Origin: Nocardioides sp.
GTDB lineage: Bacteria > Actinomycetota > Actinomycetes > Propionibacteriales > Nocardioidaceae
Assembly: GCF_030149505.1 (NCBI RefSeq)
Contig: NZ_JASBRN010000072.1
Coordinates: 98,482 to 162,481, forward strand
Direction of reading: 5' to 3'
Length of the DNA: 64,000 nt
The first letter of the stretch is position 1; every line of letters begins with the position of its first letter. This document shows, one piece after another, positions 33,982 to 43,443 of the stretch. The translations under genes and the position numbers were made by a program. Under the pieces are notes generated by a model. The model worked only from the letters and a program-made list of their open reading frames with translations. It was not told where the DNA came from and did not search any database.

Positions 33982-34650
33982 CTAGGACTTCACGGGGACC
34001 ATCGCGGCCAGCAGCCGCACGACGCCCTCGCCGTACGTCGCGTCGGCCCACTCCTGCAGCGAGCCGTCGTCGTAGAACACGTCGGCCAGCACGTGGGTCT
34101 CGGCGGCGTAGGTGCCCTGGACGCCGGGGAGCACCTCCTGGAGCTCCTCGGCGATGCGCCGCAGCTCCCCGGCGGGGACCGGCGGGTCCGGGTCCGGCGG
34201 CGTGCTCGGCTCCTGCGCCATCACGTCGTAGAGCGCCGCCGGGATCGCGTCGGTGGCGGCGAGGGCCTCCCCGTCCCAGGACCCGGTGATGGCGAAGGAG
34301 CCCCAGCGGGTCCGGCCCTGCCTCTCGTGCATCTCCTGTGCCGACCAGTCCCAGTCGAGCAGCGCGGGGCCGCTGCACTGGGGGGGCCACGACTCCGCGA
34401 TCGGGCCGAGGCAGACCTCGGGGCCCTTCCCGGTGTCCATGACCATGGCCAGGTTCGCGGTGCGCACCTGCGCAGGCAGGGTCAGCGCAGGCGGGCCGGC
34501 GGCGGACGGGTCCGAGGACCCGCCGGCACCGGAGGAGCCGGGGTCGCGGGCGACGGTGGTGTCCTCCCCGCCGCACGCGGCGAGGAGGACGACGAGGGGC
34601 GCGAGGGCCAGCAGGCGCAGGGCTGGGCGCGACGTGGGGCGTGCGGTCAT
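33982..34650 (-). CDS. Lipoprotein of unknown function (paralogue 1)
   Basis: 222 residues. The leader has a strong lipobox LLAAC (around residue 26), so it is a membrane-anchored exported protein. The mature part has a segment EVCLGPIAESWPPQCSGPAL.. that is also found (ELCLGGVATSLPPQC) in the next gene, followed by a WDW motif and a WGSF segment in both. The two genes are tandem paralogues with a shared two-Cys loop. Function unknown. Confidence 0.8.
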   Translation of the reverse strand: MTARPTSRPALRLLALAPLVVLLAACGGEDTTVARDPGSSGAGGSSDPSAAGPPALTLPAQVRTANLAMVMDTGKGPEVCLGPIAESWPPQCSGPALLDWDWSAQEMHERQGRTRWGSFAITGSWDGEALAATDAIPAALYDVMAQEPSTPPDPDPPVPAGELRRIAEELQEVLPGVQGTYAAETHVLADVFYDDGSLQEWADATYGEGVVRLLAAMVPVKS

Positions 34651-34708
34651 GCCGCTACGACGTACGACGGTCGCGACCGGTTCCGCTCCCGTCCGGCGCC
34701 CGGGTCGG

Positions 34709-35593
34709 TCACGGCGCCGGGACCAGGGCCGAGGTCACCTCGACGACCCCCGCGCCGTACTCGTCGTCGAGCCGGGTCTGGAGCGACCCGTCGTCGTGGA
34801 TGACGTCCAGCTGCACGACCCCCATGCTGCGGCCGCTGCCCAGGACGTCGTCCAGCTCCATGAGGCGCTCCTGGATCTCGCCCAGCTCGGCGTCGGAGCG
34901 CTCCGCCTCGACGACGCACAGTCCACCGCCCCACAGCTCGCGCAGGGCGGCCTCGGCGCCAGCGACGTCCTCGGTGACCCGGACGGTCCAGACCCACCCA
35001 CTGACGTCCTCGCTCGCGAGGTCCTCTGACTGGTCGAGCTCCTCGGCGCTCTGCTCGCCACCGGAGGTGTCGATCCACGCGTCGGCGTACCCAGGCAGCC
35101 TCCGTGCCGCGCCGCCGAGCCGCTCGTAGTCGGCGTACGTCGTGCGCGACGGGTCCACGACCCAGCCGGCCTCGGGCTCGGGGCAGGGCGGGGAGAAGTC
35201 GGTCGGCTCCCAGTCCGGCTCGGACAGGTCGGCGGCGCTCGTCACCGTGGTCGGGGTGAAGGACTCGCCGTCCCAGCGACCCACGACACCGAAGGAGCCC
35301 CACCGCACGCCCCGGACCGTCTCGAAGTCGCCCTGGTGCTCGGCCCAGTCCCACCCGACCAGCCGCGGCCCGCCGCACTGCGGGGGCAGGGACGTCGCCA
35401 CCCCGCCGAGGCACAGCTCGGCGCCGTCGCCGTCGTCGAGCACCGTCACGGCGTACCTGGTCATGAGCAGCTGCTCCGCGCCGTCACCCGCCGACGCCGG
35501 GTCGGTGGCCGTGCCGCCCTGCTGGTCGCCGCAGCCGCCCAGCAGGAGCGTGGGGACGAGGAGGACGGTCCCGATGCCGAGTGTTCTCACCAC
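34709..35593 (-). CDS. Lipoprotein of unknown function (paralogue 2)
   Basis: 294 residues from GTG at 35593 (the next codon is also GTG). Lipobox LLGGC near residue 21. It shares the CLGG...LPPQC loop, WDW and RWGSFGVVGRWDGESF region with the lipoprotein downstream, then an extra C-terminal region of about 150 residues ending VIHDDGSLQTRL and VVEVTSALVPAP, again similar to the end of paralogue 1. The gene pair probably arose by duplication. No catalytic motif identified. Confidence 0.82.
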   Translation of the reverse strand: MVRTLGIGTVLLVPTLLLGGCGDQQGGTATDPASAGDGAEQLLMTRYAVTVLDDGDGAELCLGGVATSLPPQCGGPRLVGWDWAEHQGDFETVRGVRWGSFGVVGRWDGESFTPTTVTSAADLSEPDWEPTDFSPPCPEPEAGWVVDPSRTTYADYERLGGAARRLPGYADAWIDTSGGEQSAEELDQSEDLASEDVSGWVWTVRVTEDVAGAEAALRELWGGGLCVVEAERSDAELGEIQERLMELDDVLGSGRSMGVVQLDVIHDDGSLQTRLDDEYGAGVVEVTSALVPAP

Positions 35594-35664
35594 GGCAGTG
35601 TGACGCCGCGGGGTCGCGGCGGGTTCCCGCCGCGCCCGGACTGGCCCGCCGGGGCCCGCCCCGG

Positions 35665-36381
35665 TCAGGGCAGCCGGTCGACCAGCTCGGCGACCGGCGT
35701 GAGCGCACCGGTGTAGAACGGGATCTCCTCGCGGACGTGGCGCCGGGCCTCGGAGGCACGCAGGTGCCGCATCAGGTCGACGATGCGGTAGAGCTCGTCG
35801 GCCTCGAAGGCCAGCAGCCACTCGTAGTCGCCGAGGGCGAAGGAGGCCACGGTGTTGGCCCGGACGTCCTTGTAGTCGCGCGCCATCTTGCCGTGCTCGG
35901 CGAGCATCGCGCGACGCTCCTCGTCCTTGAGGAGGTACCACTCGTAGGAGCGGACGAAGGGGTAGACGCACACGTGCTTCTTCGGCTCCTCGTCGTCGAG
36001 GAACGCCGGCACGTGGGACTTGTTGAACTCCGCCGGACGGTGCAGCGCCATCTGCGACCACACCGGCTCGAAGCGGGCACCGAACGCGGTGCGGCGGAAG
36101 CGGTGGTACGCCGACTGCAGCTCCTCGCTGGTGGCCGCGTGGGTCCACAGCATCACGTCGGCGTCGGCGCGCAGGCCGCTGACGTCGTAGACGCCGCGGA
36201 CCACGGTGTCGGCCTCGGCGAGCTCGGCGAACAGCTTCTCGACCTCGGCGCCCTCGGCGGCGCGGTCACCGTCGCCCAGGACGTCGCGGAGCCGGAAGAC
36301 CGACCACATGGTGTAGCGGATCGAGGCGTTGATCTCCTTGACCCGGGCGGCGTTCGACTTCGTCTCGCTCATGCTCGCCAT
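35665..36381 (-). CDS. hemQ: Coproheme decarboxylase HemQ (chlorite dismutase family)
   Basis: 238 residues from ATG at 36381; a second ATG at 36372 gives 235. It converts coproheme III to heme b in the coproporphyrin-dependent pathway of actinobacteria. The family pattern is visible: [10 protein letters not shown], then [17 protein letters not shown] (propionate contacts), HGKMARDY (proximal region) and [16 protein letters not shown]. It sits 4-8 kb from hemY and hemE on the same strand with other genes between them. Confidence 0.93.
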   Translation of the reverse strand: MASMSETKSNAARVKEINASIRYTMWSVFRLRDVLGDGDRAAEGAEVEKLFAELAEADTVVRGVYDVSGLRADADVMLWTHAATSEELQSAYHRFRRTAFGARFEPVWSQMALHRPAEFNKSHVPAFLDDEEPKKHVCVYPFVRSYEWYLLKDEERRAMLAEHGKMARDYKDVRANTVASFALGDYEWLLAFEADELYRIVDLMRHLRASEARRHVREEIPFYTGALTPVAELVDRLP

Positions 36382-36424
36382 TGTGCCAACCCGGCCGTGA
36401 CCGACCGAGCCGGAGGGACCAAGG

Positions 36425-37093
36425 TCACCCGCGACCCAGCCCCGCCTCGCGGGCGGCAATGATGGCCGCCGCCCGGTCGGGGGCGTGCAGCTTGGCGTAG
36501 ATCGAGGACACCGTGTTGCGCACGGTCTTGCCGGAGACGAAGAGCTCGGCGGCGATCTGGTCGTTGCTGCGCCCCGCGGCCAGGAGGTCCAGCACGCCGC
36601 GCTCCCGCTCGGACAGCTCGGGGAAGGGCACCTCCTCGGGCTCGGTCCGGGCCGCCCCCACGAAGAGGGCGGCGACCCGGGCCGCGAGCGAGGCCCCGAA
36701 GACCATGCCCCCGGCCGCCGCGGCGCGCACCGCGTGCTGCACCTCCTCGGCCCCGGCCCCCTTGAGCAGGTAGCCCGAGGCGCCGGCGCGGATGGCGCTG
36801 ACGACCGTGTCGTCGTCCTCGTTCATCGTCAGCATGACCACGCGGACCCCGGGGTGCCGGCCGGTCACGAACCTCGTCGCCTCGATCCCGTCGAGCCCGG
36901 GCATCTGGATGTCCATCACCACGACGTCCGGCTCGGTCTCGGCGACCAGGTGCACCGCCTCCCGCCCGTCGGCGGCGCTGCCGACGACCTCCATCCCCTC
37001 CAACGCGCCGAGCAGCGAGACCAGCCCGTCGCGCACGATCTGGTGGTCGTCCACCACCAGCACCCGGATGTCTGCGCCCGTCTCCCGCGTCAT
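36425..37093 (-). CDS. NarL/LuxR-type response regulator
   Basis: 222 residues. Receiver domain with phospho-acceptor Asp in [10 protein letters not shown] (about residue 58), DD at 15-16 (VVDDHQ) and Lys in LLKGAGAEE. LuxR-type helix-turn-helix at the C-terminus: [33 protein letters not shown]. It follows its histidine kinase by 61 bases. It is expected to regulate unknown targets; the location inside the haem set is suggestive but not proof of a link. Confidence 0.94.
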   Translation of the reverse strand: MTRETGADIRVLVVDDHQIVRDGLVSLLGALEGMEVVGSAADGREAVHLVAETEPDVVVMDIQMPGLDGIEATRFVTGRHPGVRVVMLTMNEDDDTVVSAIRAGASGYLLKGAGAEEVQHAVRAAAAGGMVFGASLAARVAALFVGAARTEPEEVPFPELSERERGVLDLLAAGRSNDQIAAELFVSGKTVRNTVSSIYAKLHAPDRAAAIIAAREAGLGRG

Positions 37094-37154
37094 CGTCCCA
37101 CTCCTCCTCGATCCACGTGCCCCGCGACCACTACTGCCACGCCCGCCCCGATGC

Positions 37155-39215
37155 TCATCCCGCGGCCGCCACCAGGGGCAGCCGGGCACGCACGAGCGTC
37201 CCCCGGCCCTCCAGTCCCGGGGAGCCGACCTCGGTCCGCCCGCCGAGCTCCTCGGCCCGCTCGCGCAGCGACAGCAGGCCCACACCCGCGGTCGCCGCCG
37301 GGTCCACGCCGACCCCGTCGTCGGCGACGTCGACGACCAGCGCGTCGTCCTCCACGCGCAGGCACACCTCGCCACGCGCGGCCCCGGAGTGCCGCGCCAG
37401 GTTGGTCATCGCCTCCGCGGCGATGCGGTAGGCCGCGACCTCGACCGCCGCCGGCAGCGGGGGCAGCGCCAGCGCACGCACCTGCACCGGCACGGCCATC
37501 CGCTCCCCCAGCTGGCCCAGCGCGCCGACGAGCCCGCGGTCGTCCAGGGCCGGGGGTCGCAGGTCGTGCACGAGGCGGCGTACGTCGGCGACGACCTCCT
37601 GCAGCTGCTGGGCCGCGGCACCGACGCGCTCCCCCGCCCCCGCCGGGTCCTGCGCGACGCCCAGGCGCGCGGACTCCAGCTGGAAGACCACCCCCGACAG
37701 CGCCGGGCCGAGCCCGTCGTGGAGGTCGCGACGGATCCGCCGGCGCTCCTCCTCGCGCGCGGTCACGAGCTGCTCCCGGCTGCGCTGCAGCTCGGCGGCC
37801 AGGCGCGCCGTGCGGGCCGCGACGACGGCCTGGCGCACCAGGTCGGCGAGCAGCCGCTCGTCGCGCGCCGAGAGCCGGCTGCGCAGGCCACGGTCGGGGA
37901 TCTCGAGGGTGCCCACGACCTCCCCGCGGTAGCGGATCGGGATCTCCCGCACGCTGGTCGGCCGCTCCCCGCGCTCGGCCAACAAGGTGCCGCCGCCGAT
38001 CCGGTCGACCTCCAGCCGCACGTAGGCCACGCCGAACGCCGAGGCCACCGCGTCGGCCACGGCCGCCAGCCGGTCGTCGAGGTCCTCGGCGTGCTCGAGC
38101 CGGTCGGCCAGGCCCGCCACCACGTCGTACGGCGCCGCGCGGCTGCCGAAGGTCAGCCGCCGTGCCAGCGCCCAGGCCCGGGTGCGCAGCGGGACGTAGA
38201 CCAGCGCGGAGAGCAGCAGCACGAGGGCGACCAACTGGCCCCGCGACAGCGACTCCTCCACGGTCCGGTCGAGGGCGGCGTCGAGCAGGGCGACCGCGGC
38301 CAGGTCGATCCCCAGCAGGAGCAGGGCCAGCCCGCCCCACACCAGCGTGCGGGTGAGCAGGTCGGCGATGGAGACGAGGCCGGGGTTGACCAGGGCGATG
38401 GTGATGGCCGCGCCCGGCAGCACCATGACCACGAAGGTGAGCGCCAGCTCGGAGCCGGGCCCGTCGTAGACCGACATGGCCGTGACGGTCAGCAGGATGG
38501 TCACGACGCTCCAGAGCAACCACCGCATCCGGTCTCGCTCGACGCCGCGCGAGCGGCGGTAGCGCACCACCACGGTCGCCAGCGGGACCAGCAGCACCAG
38601 GGTCGTGGCCCGCGCCACGGCGGCCGCGGAGTCACCGACCGCGGCGAACGTCACCGGGTCCACCACGAGGTCGGTGGGGAGGTCGGCCGGGGGCGATGGG
38701 TACGGGGCGACGAGGAAGGTCAGGAGGCCCAGGCCCATGAGCACCACGGCGCCGCGCGACAGCCAGCCCCAGGCCCCCTCGAGGAACCGTCCCGTCGGGA
38801 AGACCATCAGGAGCACGGCCACCACGATCGGCAGCAGCGCACCCGCCCGGGCCCAGAACCACAGCACCGACGTGCTGCCCGCCCAGGACCCGTCCGAGGT
38901 GACCCCGGCACGCAGGTAGGACTGCGCCAGCCCGTCGAGCGCCCAGAACAGGCCCAGCCCCGACAGCGCCCAGGCGGTGCCCGACCGTGGGTCGCGGACC
39001 AGGACGACGGCGGCCAGCCCGGTCAGGATGATGCCGTTGGCGGTCCACGGCCAGCCGACCCCCTGCACCAGTGCGTCGCCGACCCCGTCGGGGGCGCCCA
39101 CCACGTCGAGCCACACGCTCAGCGCCAGGGCGAGCAGGCAGGCCAGGGGGACCAGGACGACGCCCACCACCCCGCGGGCGCCGAGGTCCCGGGGCGAGTC
39201 GACCGGTCTGAGCAC
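37155..39215 (-). CDS. NarL-type sensor histidine kinase
   Basis: 686 residues from GTG at 39215; a GTG at 39338 would add 41 residues but overlaps the upstream gene. Ten or so membrane helices fill residues 10-330, followed by a GAF-like domain (about 355-480), a HisKA_3 domain with the His in RRDLHDGLGP (about 525), and an HATPase with TNLARHSG, VADDGVGVD and GVGLLSLRERAEELGG. It phosphorylates the response regulator next door. The signal is unknown; the many helices suggest membrane or redox sensing. Confidence 0.88.
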   Translation of the reverse strand: MLRPVDSPRDLGARGVVGVVLVPLACLLALALSVWLDVVGAPDGVGDALVQGVGWPWTANGIILTGLAAVVLVRDPRSGTAWALSGLGLFWALDGLAQSYLRAGVTSDGSWAGSTSVLWFWARAGALLPIVVAVLLMVFPTGRFLEGAWGWLSRGAVVLMGLGLLTFLVAPYPSPPADLPTDLVVDPVTFAAVGDSAAAVARATTLVLLVPLATVVVRYRRSRGVERDRMRWLLWSVVTILLTVTAMSVYDGPGSELALTFVVMVLPGAAITIALVNPGLVSIADLLTRTLVWGGLALLLLGIDLAAVALLDAALDRTVEESLSRGQLVALVLLLSALVYVPLRTRAWALARRLTFGSRAAPYDVVAGLADRLEHAEDLDDRLAAVADAVASAFGVAYVRLEVDRIGGGTLLAERGERPTSVREIPIRYRGEVVGTLEIPDRGLRSRLSARDERLLADLVRQAVVAARTARLAAELQRSREQLVTAREEERRRIRRDLHDGLGPALSGVVFQLESARLGVAQDPAGAGERVGAAAQQLQEVVADVRRLVHDLRPPALDDRGLVGALGQLGERMAVPVQVRALALPPLPAAVEVAAYRIAAEAMTNLARHSGAARGEVCLRVEDDALVVDVADDGVGVDPAATAGVGLLSLRERAEELGGRTEVGSPGLEGRGTLVRARLPLVAAAG

Positions 39216-39309
39216 CGGGACATCATGCGGGCACGGGCCCGGCCCCGGAGGGGAAACCTCCGAGGCCGGACGATGGATCGGGCGGGTGGTGGGTCGCACG
39301 GACGGCGGG

Positions 39310-40011
39310 TCAGCGACCGGCGCGGAAGGCGCGGTCACCGAGGACCAGGCCGAGCGCGGTGACCAGCAGCCACACCGGGCCGGTCAGGCCGGCCATGTAC
39401 TGCATCGGGCTGATGCCGAGCAGCAGGGTGAGCCCGCCGAGGACCAGGCCGGTGCGGCCGATCCACGTGGGCACGGCACCGACGCGGGCGGCGCGCCACA
39501 CGGCCACGCCGGAGAGCCCGGCGAGCACCCAGCACCACGGGATGGTGCCGATCCAGTTGTTGTACATCGCCATGTTGGACGGGTCGATGGCGTCCTCGCC
39601 CGCCGCGAAGGCGAACATGAACTCGGTGTCCAGGCCGGTGCCGAGCACCGTCACGACCGCGGTGGCCAGCAGCCCGGCGGAGGCCACGGCGGGCAGCAGC
39701 GAGCCGGCGGGGGTGCCTGCGGCCAGCCGCCGGTGCAGGCCGGCCGCGAAGACCACCATCGCCACCGCGCCGATCAGGGAGACGACGTGGAAGACGGCGA
39801 TGACGGGGGCCTTGTCGGCCACCGCCTCCGCGATCGCCTGCGGGTCGCCCCACAGGTCCTCGCGGTAGACGGCGTCGACCATGCCCGAGGTGACGATGGT
39901 GCCGATGCCGGCGACCCCGGCGACGACGCCGGCCAGCGCCCAGGCGCGGGAGGTCGTGGGGGCCGGCTCGCGGCGGTCGGTGCGGGCCGGGGTGGGGGTG
40001 AGGACGGTCAT
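39310..40011 (-). CDS. Multi-pass membrane protein (unknown, DUF4386-like)
   Basis: 233 residues with about six helices (for example LAGVVAGVAGIGTIVTSG, FHVVSLIGAVAMVVFAAGL and VWLLVTALGLVLG), no signal peptidase site and no catalytic motif recognised. The pattern of helices and loops, with a long acidic loop (AAGEDAIDPSNMAMYNNWIGTIPW), is like DUF4386 proteins. It precedes the kinase gene in the same direction, with a 94-base gap, and may be co-transcribed. Confidence 0.8.
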   Translation of the reverse strand: MTVLTPTPARTDRREPAPTTSRAWALAGVVAGVAGIGTIVTSGMVDAVYREDLWGDPQAIAEAVADKAPVIAVFHVVSLIGAVAMVVFAAGLHRRLAAGTPAGSLLPAVASAGLLATAVVTVLGTGLDTEFMFAFAAGEDAIDPSNMAMYNNWIGTIPWCWVLAGLSGVAVWRAARVGAVPTWIGRTGLVLGGLTLLLGISPMQYMAGLTGPVWLLVTALGLVLGDRAFRAGR

Positions 40012-40139
40012 GGGGCTCTCCGTGTTCGGTCGGTGGGAGTCGGCGACACCGGCGGTGTGCCGACACCCAGGAGCCTCCGGGTCGGGGTGTCCCCCCGCCC
40101 AGGGACAGCGCGGCAAGGCTTGTCCCGGGTCGGCCCCGG

Positions 40140-41507
40140 TCACACCGACGCGACGGCCCGTTCCGCGGAGCCGATGACCGCGGGGACGCCGACCCCGTCG
40201 TACGCCGCTCCGCAGACGGCGAGCCCGGGGACCCGCGCCAGCTCGGCGCGGATGCGCGCGACCCGCCCGAGGTGGCCCAGGGCGTACTGCGGGAGACCGC
40301 CGCCCCACCGCTGCACGTGGGTGGCGACCGGCTGCGCACGGAGCCCGACCGCCTCACCCAGGTCCGCCAGCGAGGCCGCCACCAGGGCGGCGTCGGGGAC
40401 CTGGAGCGAGGACTCCTCCCCGTGCCGGCCCAGCGAGGTGCGCAGGTGGAGGAGCCCCTCGGCCTCCCCGGCCTCGCGCACCCAGCCCCACTTGGCGAAG
40501 GAGAAGGTCGCGGCCTTGATCGCGCGCGCCTCGACCGGCGGGACCAGGAAGCCGGAGGCGTCGGTGCCGCCGAGGTCGCCGACGTCGGCGAGCCGGAAGG
40601 CGAGGGTCACGACCGCGACCGACGCGGTGCCGATGCCGCCGACCAGCTCGCCGGCGACCGGGGCGAGGTCGCCCAGCAGCCGGGCCGCGGGCGACGGAGG
40701 CACGGCGAGGACCACGGCGTCCGCGGTGATCGTGCGCTCGGCAGTGGTCGGTCCGACGACCAGGCGGAACCGGGCGTGCTCGCGGGTCAGCCGGCGCACC
40801 GTCTCCTGCGTGCGCACCTCGAGCCGCTCGGCGAGGGCCAGCGGCAGCCCGCCCATGCCACCGGGCAGCCCGGCGAAGACGGGCGCGGAGTAGGTCGCGG
40901 GCGTGGACAGCGAGGACGCCTGGTCGAGCAACGAGCCCTTCTCGGCCAGCGCGACCAGCTGCGGCACCGCCGCCCGGGCGGAGATGGCGCGGGCGTGCCC
41001 GGCGTACACCCCGCCCAGCAGCGGCTCGACCAGCCGGTCGGTGACGGCCGGTCCGAGCCGGTCGTCGACCAGTGCGCCGACGGTGACGTCCTCGCCGACG
41101 TCGGTGGGTGCGTGGCCGCGCTCGGCTCGCACGCGGTCGAGCTCGTCTGCGGTGAGCACGCCGCTGGCCTCGAGGTCCTCGAGGTCGAGCGGCACGCCCA
41201 TGAGCGAGCGCGGGAGCGGCCGCAGCGCGCCGCGGGTCCAGATCCGTGACGACGCCTGCGCGGGGTGGCAGACCTCGAGGCCCAGCTCGGCCGCGAGCGC
41301 GACGCCCTCGGGGCGGCGGTTCAGCATCGCCTCGGCGCCGACGTCGACCCCGACCCCCGCGACGGTACGACGCCGCAGCACTCCCCCGACCTCCGGCGAG
41401 CCCTCCAGCACCAGCACGTCGCGGCCCTGCTCGCGCAGCCGGTGCGCCGCGGCCAGACCCCCGATCCCAGCGCCGACGACCACCACGTCGCGATGCTCAC
41501 CCGTCAC
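40140..41507 (-). CDS. hemY: Coproporphyrinogen III oxidase (HemY/CgoX type)
   Basis: 455 residues from GTG at 41507. FAD-binding GAGIGGLAAAHRL (residues 12-24), the second nucleotide contact VLEGSPEVGG, and C-terminal AVCGAAYDGVGVPAVIGSAERA are typical of HemY-type enzymes. In actinobacteria such an enzyme oxidises coproporphyrinogen III before iron insertion, and HemQ finishes the route. The hemE gene lies 1.9 kb upstream and hemQ 3.8 kb downstream. Confidence 0.93.
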   Translation of the reverse strand: MTGEHRDVVVVGAGIGGLAAAHRLREQGRDVLVLEGSPEVGGVLRRRTVAGVGVDVGAEAMLNRRPEGVALAAELGLEVCHPAQASSRIWTRGALRPLPRSLMGVPLDLEDLEASGVLTADELDRVRAERGHAPTDVGEDVTVGALVDDRLGPAVTDRLVEPLLGGVYAGHARAISARAAVPQLVALAEKGSLLDQASSLSTPATYSAPVFAGLPGGMGGLPLALAERLEVRTQETVRRLTREHARFRLVVGPTTAERTITADAVVLAVPPSPAARLLGDLAPVAGELVGGIGTASVAVVTLAFRLADVGDLGGTDASGFLVPPVEARAIKAATFSFAKWGWVREAGEAEGLLHLRTSLGRHGEESSLQVPDAALVAASLADLGEAVGLRAQPVATHVQRWGGGLPQYALGHLGRVARIRAELARVPGLAVCGAAYDGVGVPAVIGSAERAVASV

Positions 41508-41576
41508 GTCGCCAGCGTCCCACGCGCCCGGTCGCGGCTGCGGGAACCCCCGACCGCTCCCCCGCGTCCCAGCGGC

Positions 41577-42620
41577 ATGACCCGCCCGCGCCGCACCCAC
41601 CGCGTCTCCCGGCCCTCCGCCTCTCTGGCTGCCCTGGCCACCGCCCTCCTGCTCGGCCTCACCGCGTGTGCTGGCGGCTCGGGCGGCGGGGACGCTGCCT
41701 CCAGCGAGGGGGCGCTCATCACCGACGAGGCCCCACAGGCTCCTGGGGAGGTAGGCGCGGTCGACGGTCGCGCCCTGGCCTTCGACGCCGACACCCAGGA
41801 CCTGGGCGGGGGCGCGGTGTCGGGCTCGACGGCGAGCGGTTCGCGGCAGTCCGCCCGGACGGCGGCGGTGCTGCGCGAGCCGTCGATCATCAGCAAGGGC
41901 ACCGTCAGCCTCCGCGCCGACGACGTCGGCGAGACCCGCTTCGAGGTGCAGAAGGTCGTCGACCGGCTCGGGGGGCAGGTCACCGACTCCGAGACCAGGA
42001 CCGACGACGACGGCACGGTGCGCGACGCGCGGCTCGTGCTGCGGGTGCCGAGCGAGGACTTCACCGAGGCGATGGACCTGCTGGAGGGCCTCGCCGACCT
42101 GGAGGCCTCCTCGACCTCCTCCGAGGACGTGACGACGCAGGTCGTCGACACCGAGGTCCGGATCCGGATCCAGCGCGAGTCCATCGCCCGGATCGAGGCG
42201 CTCCTGGCCCGCGCCGGCACGATCCAGGCCGTGGTCTCGGTCGAGCGCGAGCTCAGCCGTCGCGAGGCCGACCTCAACTCGCTGCTCCAGCAGCAGGCCT
42301 ACCTCGCCGACCGCACCTCGCTCTCCACCATCACCGTCCACCTCCAGCGCCACCCCGAGGACGGCGGCCCCGACGAGGACGACGACGACTCCGGCTTCCT
42401 CGCCGGCCTGGAGTCGGGCTGGGACGGCTTCACCACCGTCGCGGTCGGCCTCGCCACCGTCACCGGCGCCGTGCTGCCCTTCGCCGCGGCGGGGCTGCTC
42501 GTCGGCGTCCCGGCCTGGCTGCTCCTGCGGGCCGCGGCCCGCCGCCGTCGTACGCCGGTGACGGCCGCGCCGGCCGGTGCCGCCCCGGCCGGTGCGGACC
42601 CCGCTGGTCCCGAGGGCTGA
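41577..42620 (+). CDS. DUF4349 lipoprotein
   Basis: 347 residues from ATG at 41577. Lipobox LTAC (about residue 31). A DUF4349 region (about 90-270) has a coiled-coil ARIEALLARAGTIQAVVSVERELSRREADLNSLL and ends with one hydrophobic helix (VGLATVTGAVLPFAAAGLLVGVP) and an Ala/Pro-rich tail. The domain is found in membrane lipoproteins of unknown role. It is divergent from hemY and 35 bases before the NYN gene. Confidence 0.9.
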   Translation: MTRPRRTHRVSRPSASLAALATALLLGLTACAGGSGGGDAASSEGALITDEAPQAPGEVGAVDGRALAFDADTQDLGGGAVSGSTASGSRQSARTAAVLREPSIISKGTVSLRADDVGETRFEVQKVVDRLGGQVTDSETRTDDDGTVRDARLVLRVPSEDFTEAMDLLEGLADLEASSTSSEDVTTQVVDTEVRIRIQRESIARIEALLARAGTIQAVVSVERELSRREADLNSLLQQQAYLADRTSLSTITVHLQRHPEDGGPDEDDDDSGFLAGLESGWDGFTTVAVGLATVTGAVLPFAAAGLLVGVPAWLLLRAAARRRRTPVTAAPAGAAPAGADPAGPEG

Positions 42621-42655
42621 GCCCACCCCGGACCCGGGTCGGGCAGGATGGCGGG

Positions 42656-43435
42656 ATGGCCGACTCCTCCGCCGTCCGGATGGCGGTCCTCATCGACGCC
42701 GACAACACCTCCGCCTCCCACGCGGGAGCCCTGCTCGAGGAGGTCGCGCGCTACGGCGTACCGACCGTCAAGCGCGCCTACGGCGACTGGACCACCCAGC
42801 AGCTGGTGGGCTGGAAGAAGGCGCTCAACCAGCACGCCATCCAGCCGGTCCAGCAGTTCGCCTACACGCAGGGCAAGAACTCCACCGACTCCGCGCTGAT
42901 CATCGACGCGATGGACCTGCTCTACTCCGGCAACCTGGAGGCCTTCGCGATCGTCTCCAGCGACTCCGACTTCACCCGGCTCGCCACGCGGCTGCGGGAG
43001 TCGGGCAAGACGGTCTACGGCCTGGGCCGGCGCCGGACGCCCCCGTCGCTCGTCGCCGCCTGCGACAAGTTCATCTACCTCGAGGTGCTCGGCGACCCCG
43101 GCGACGACGAGGAGGCCACGGGAGCCGAGCCGGCCGCCGAGGAGCAGGCGCCGCTGCCCGACCTGCAGAAGCTCCTGACCTCCGCGATCGACGCGACCTC
43201 CGACGACGACGGGTGGGCCCACCTGGGCTCGGTCGGCAGCTACCTCGGCAGCAGCCAGTCCTCCTTCGACCCGCGCAACTACGGCTTCGGCAAGCTCGTG
43301 ACGCTGGCGCGTGCGCAGGACTACGTCGAGGTCGAGGAGCGCGAGGACCACGTCATCCGAGTGCGCCTGGTCGCCCGGCCGTCGTCGCGGCGGCGCGGCG
43401 GGCAGGCCCGCAAGCGGACCGCCGCCAAGGAGTGA
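42656..43435 (+). CDS. NYN-domain ribonuclease-like protein with C-terminal OST-HTH/LOTUS domain
   Basis: 259 residues. NYN (PIN-like) fold with Asp residues in VLIDADNTS (about residue 13), KNSTDSALIIDAMDLLYSG and IVSSDSDFTRLATRLRESG, the expected acidic metal site for RNA cleavage. After an acidic linker the OST-HTH (LOTUS) RNA-binding domain starts about residue 165 (LPDLQKLLTSAIDAT ... LGSYLGSSQSSFDPRNYGFGKL). A basic Lys/Arg tail ends the protein. I infer an RNA-processing nuclease; RNA target unknown. Confidence 0.9.
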   Translation: MADSSAVRMAVLIDADNTSASHAGALLEEVARYGVPTVKRAYGDWTTQQLVGWKKALNQHAIQPVQQFAYTQGKNSTDSALIIDAMDLLYSGNLEAFAIVSSDSDFTRLATRLRESGKTVYGLGRRRTPPSLVAACDKFIYLEVLGDPGDDEEATGAEPAAEEQAPLPDLQKLLTSAIDATSDDDGWAHLGSVGSYLGSSQSSFDPRNYGFGKLVTLARAQDYVEVEEREDHVIRVRLVARPSSRRRGGQARKRTAAKE

Positions 43436-43443
43436 GGACCGGC

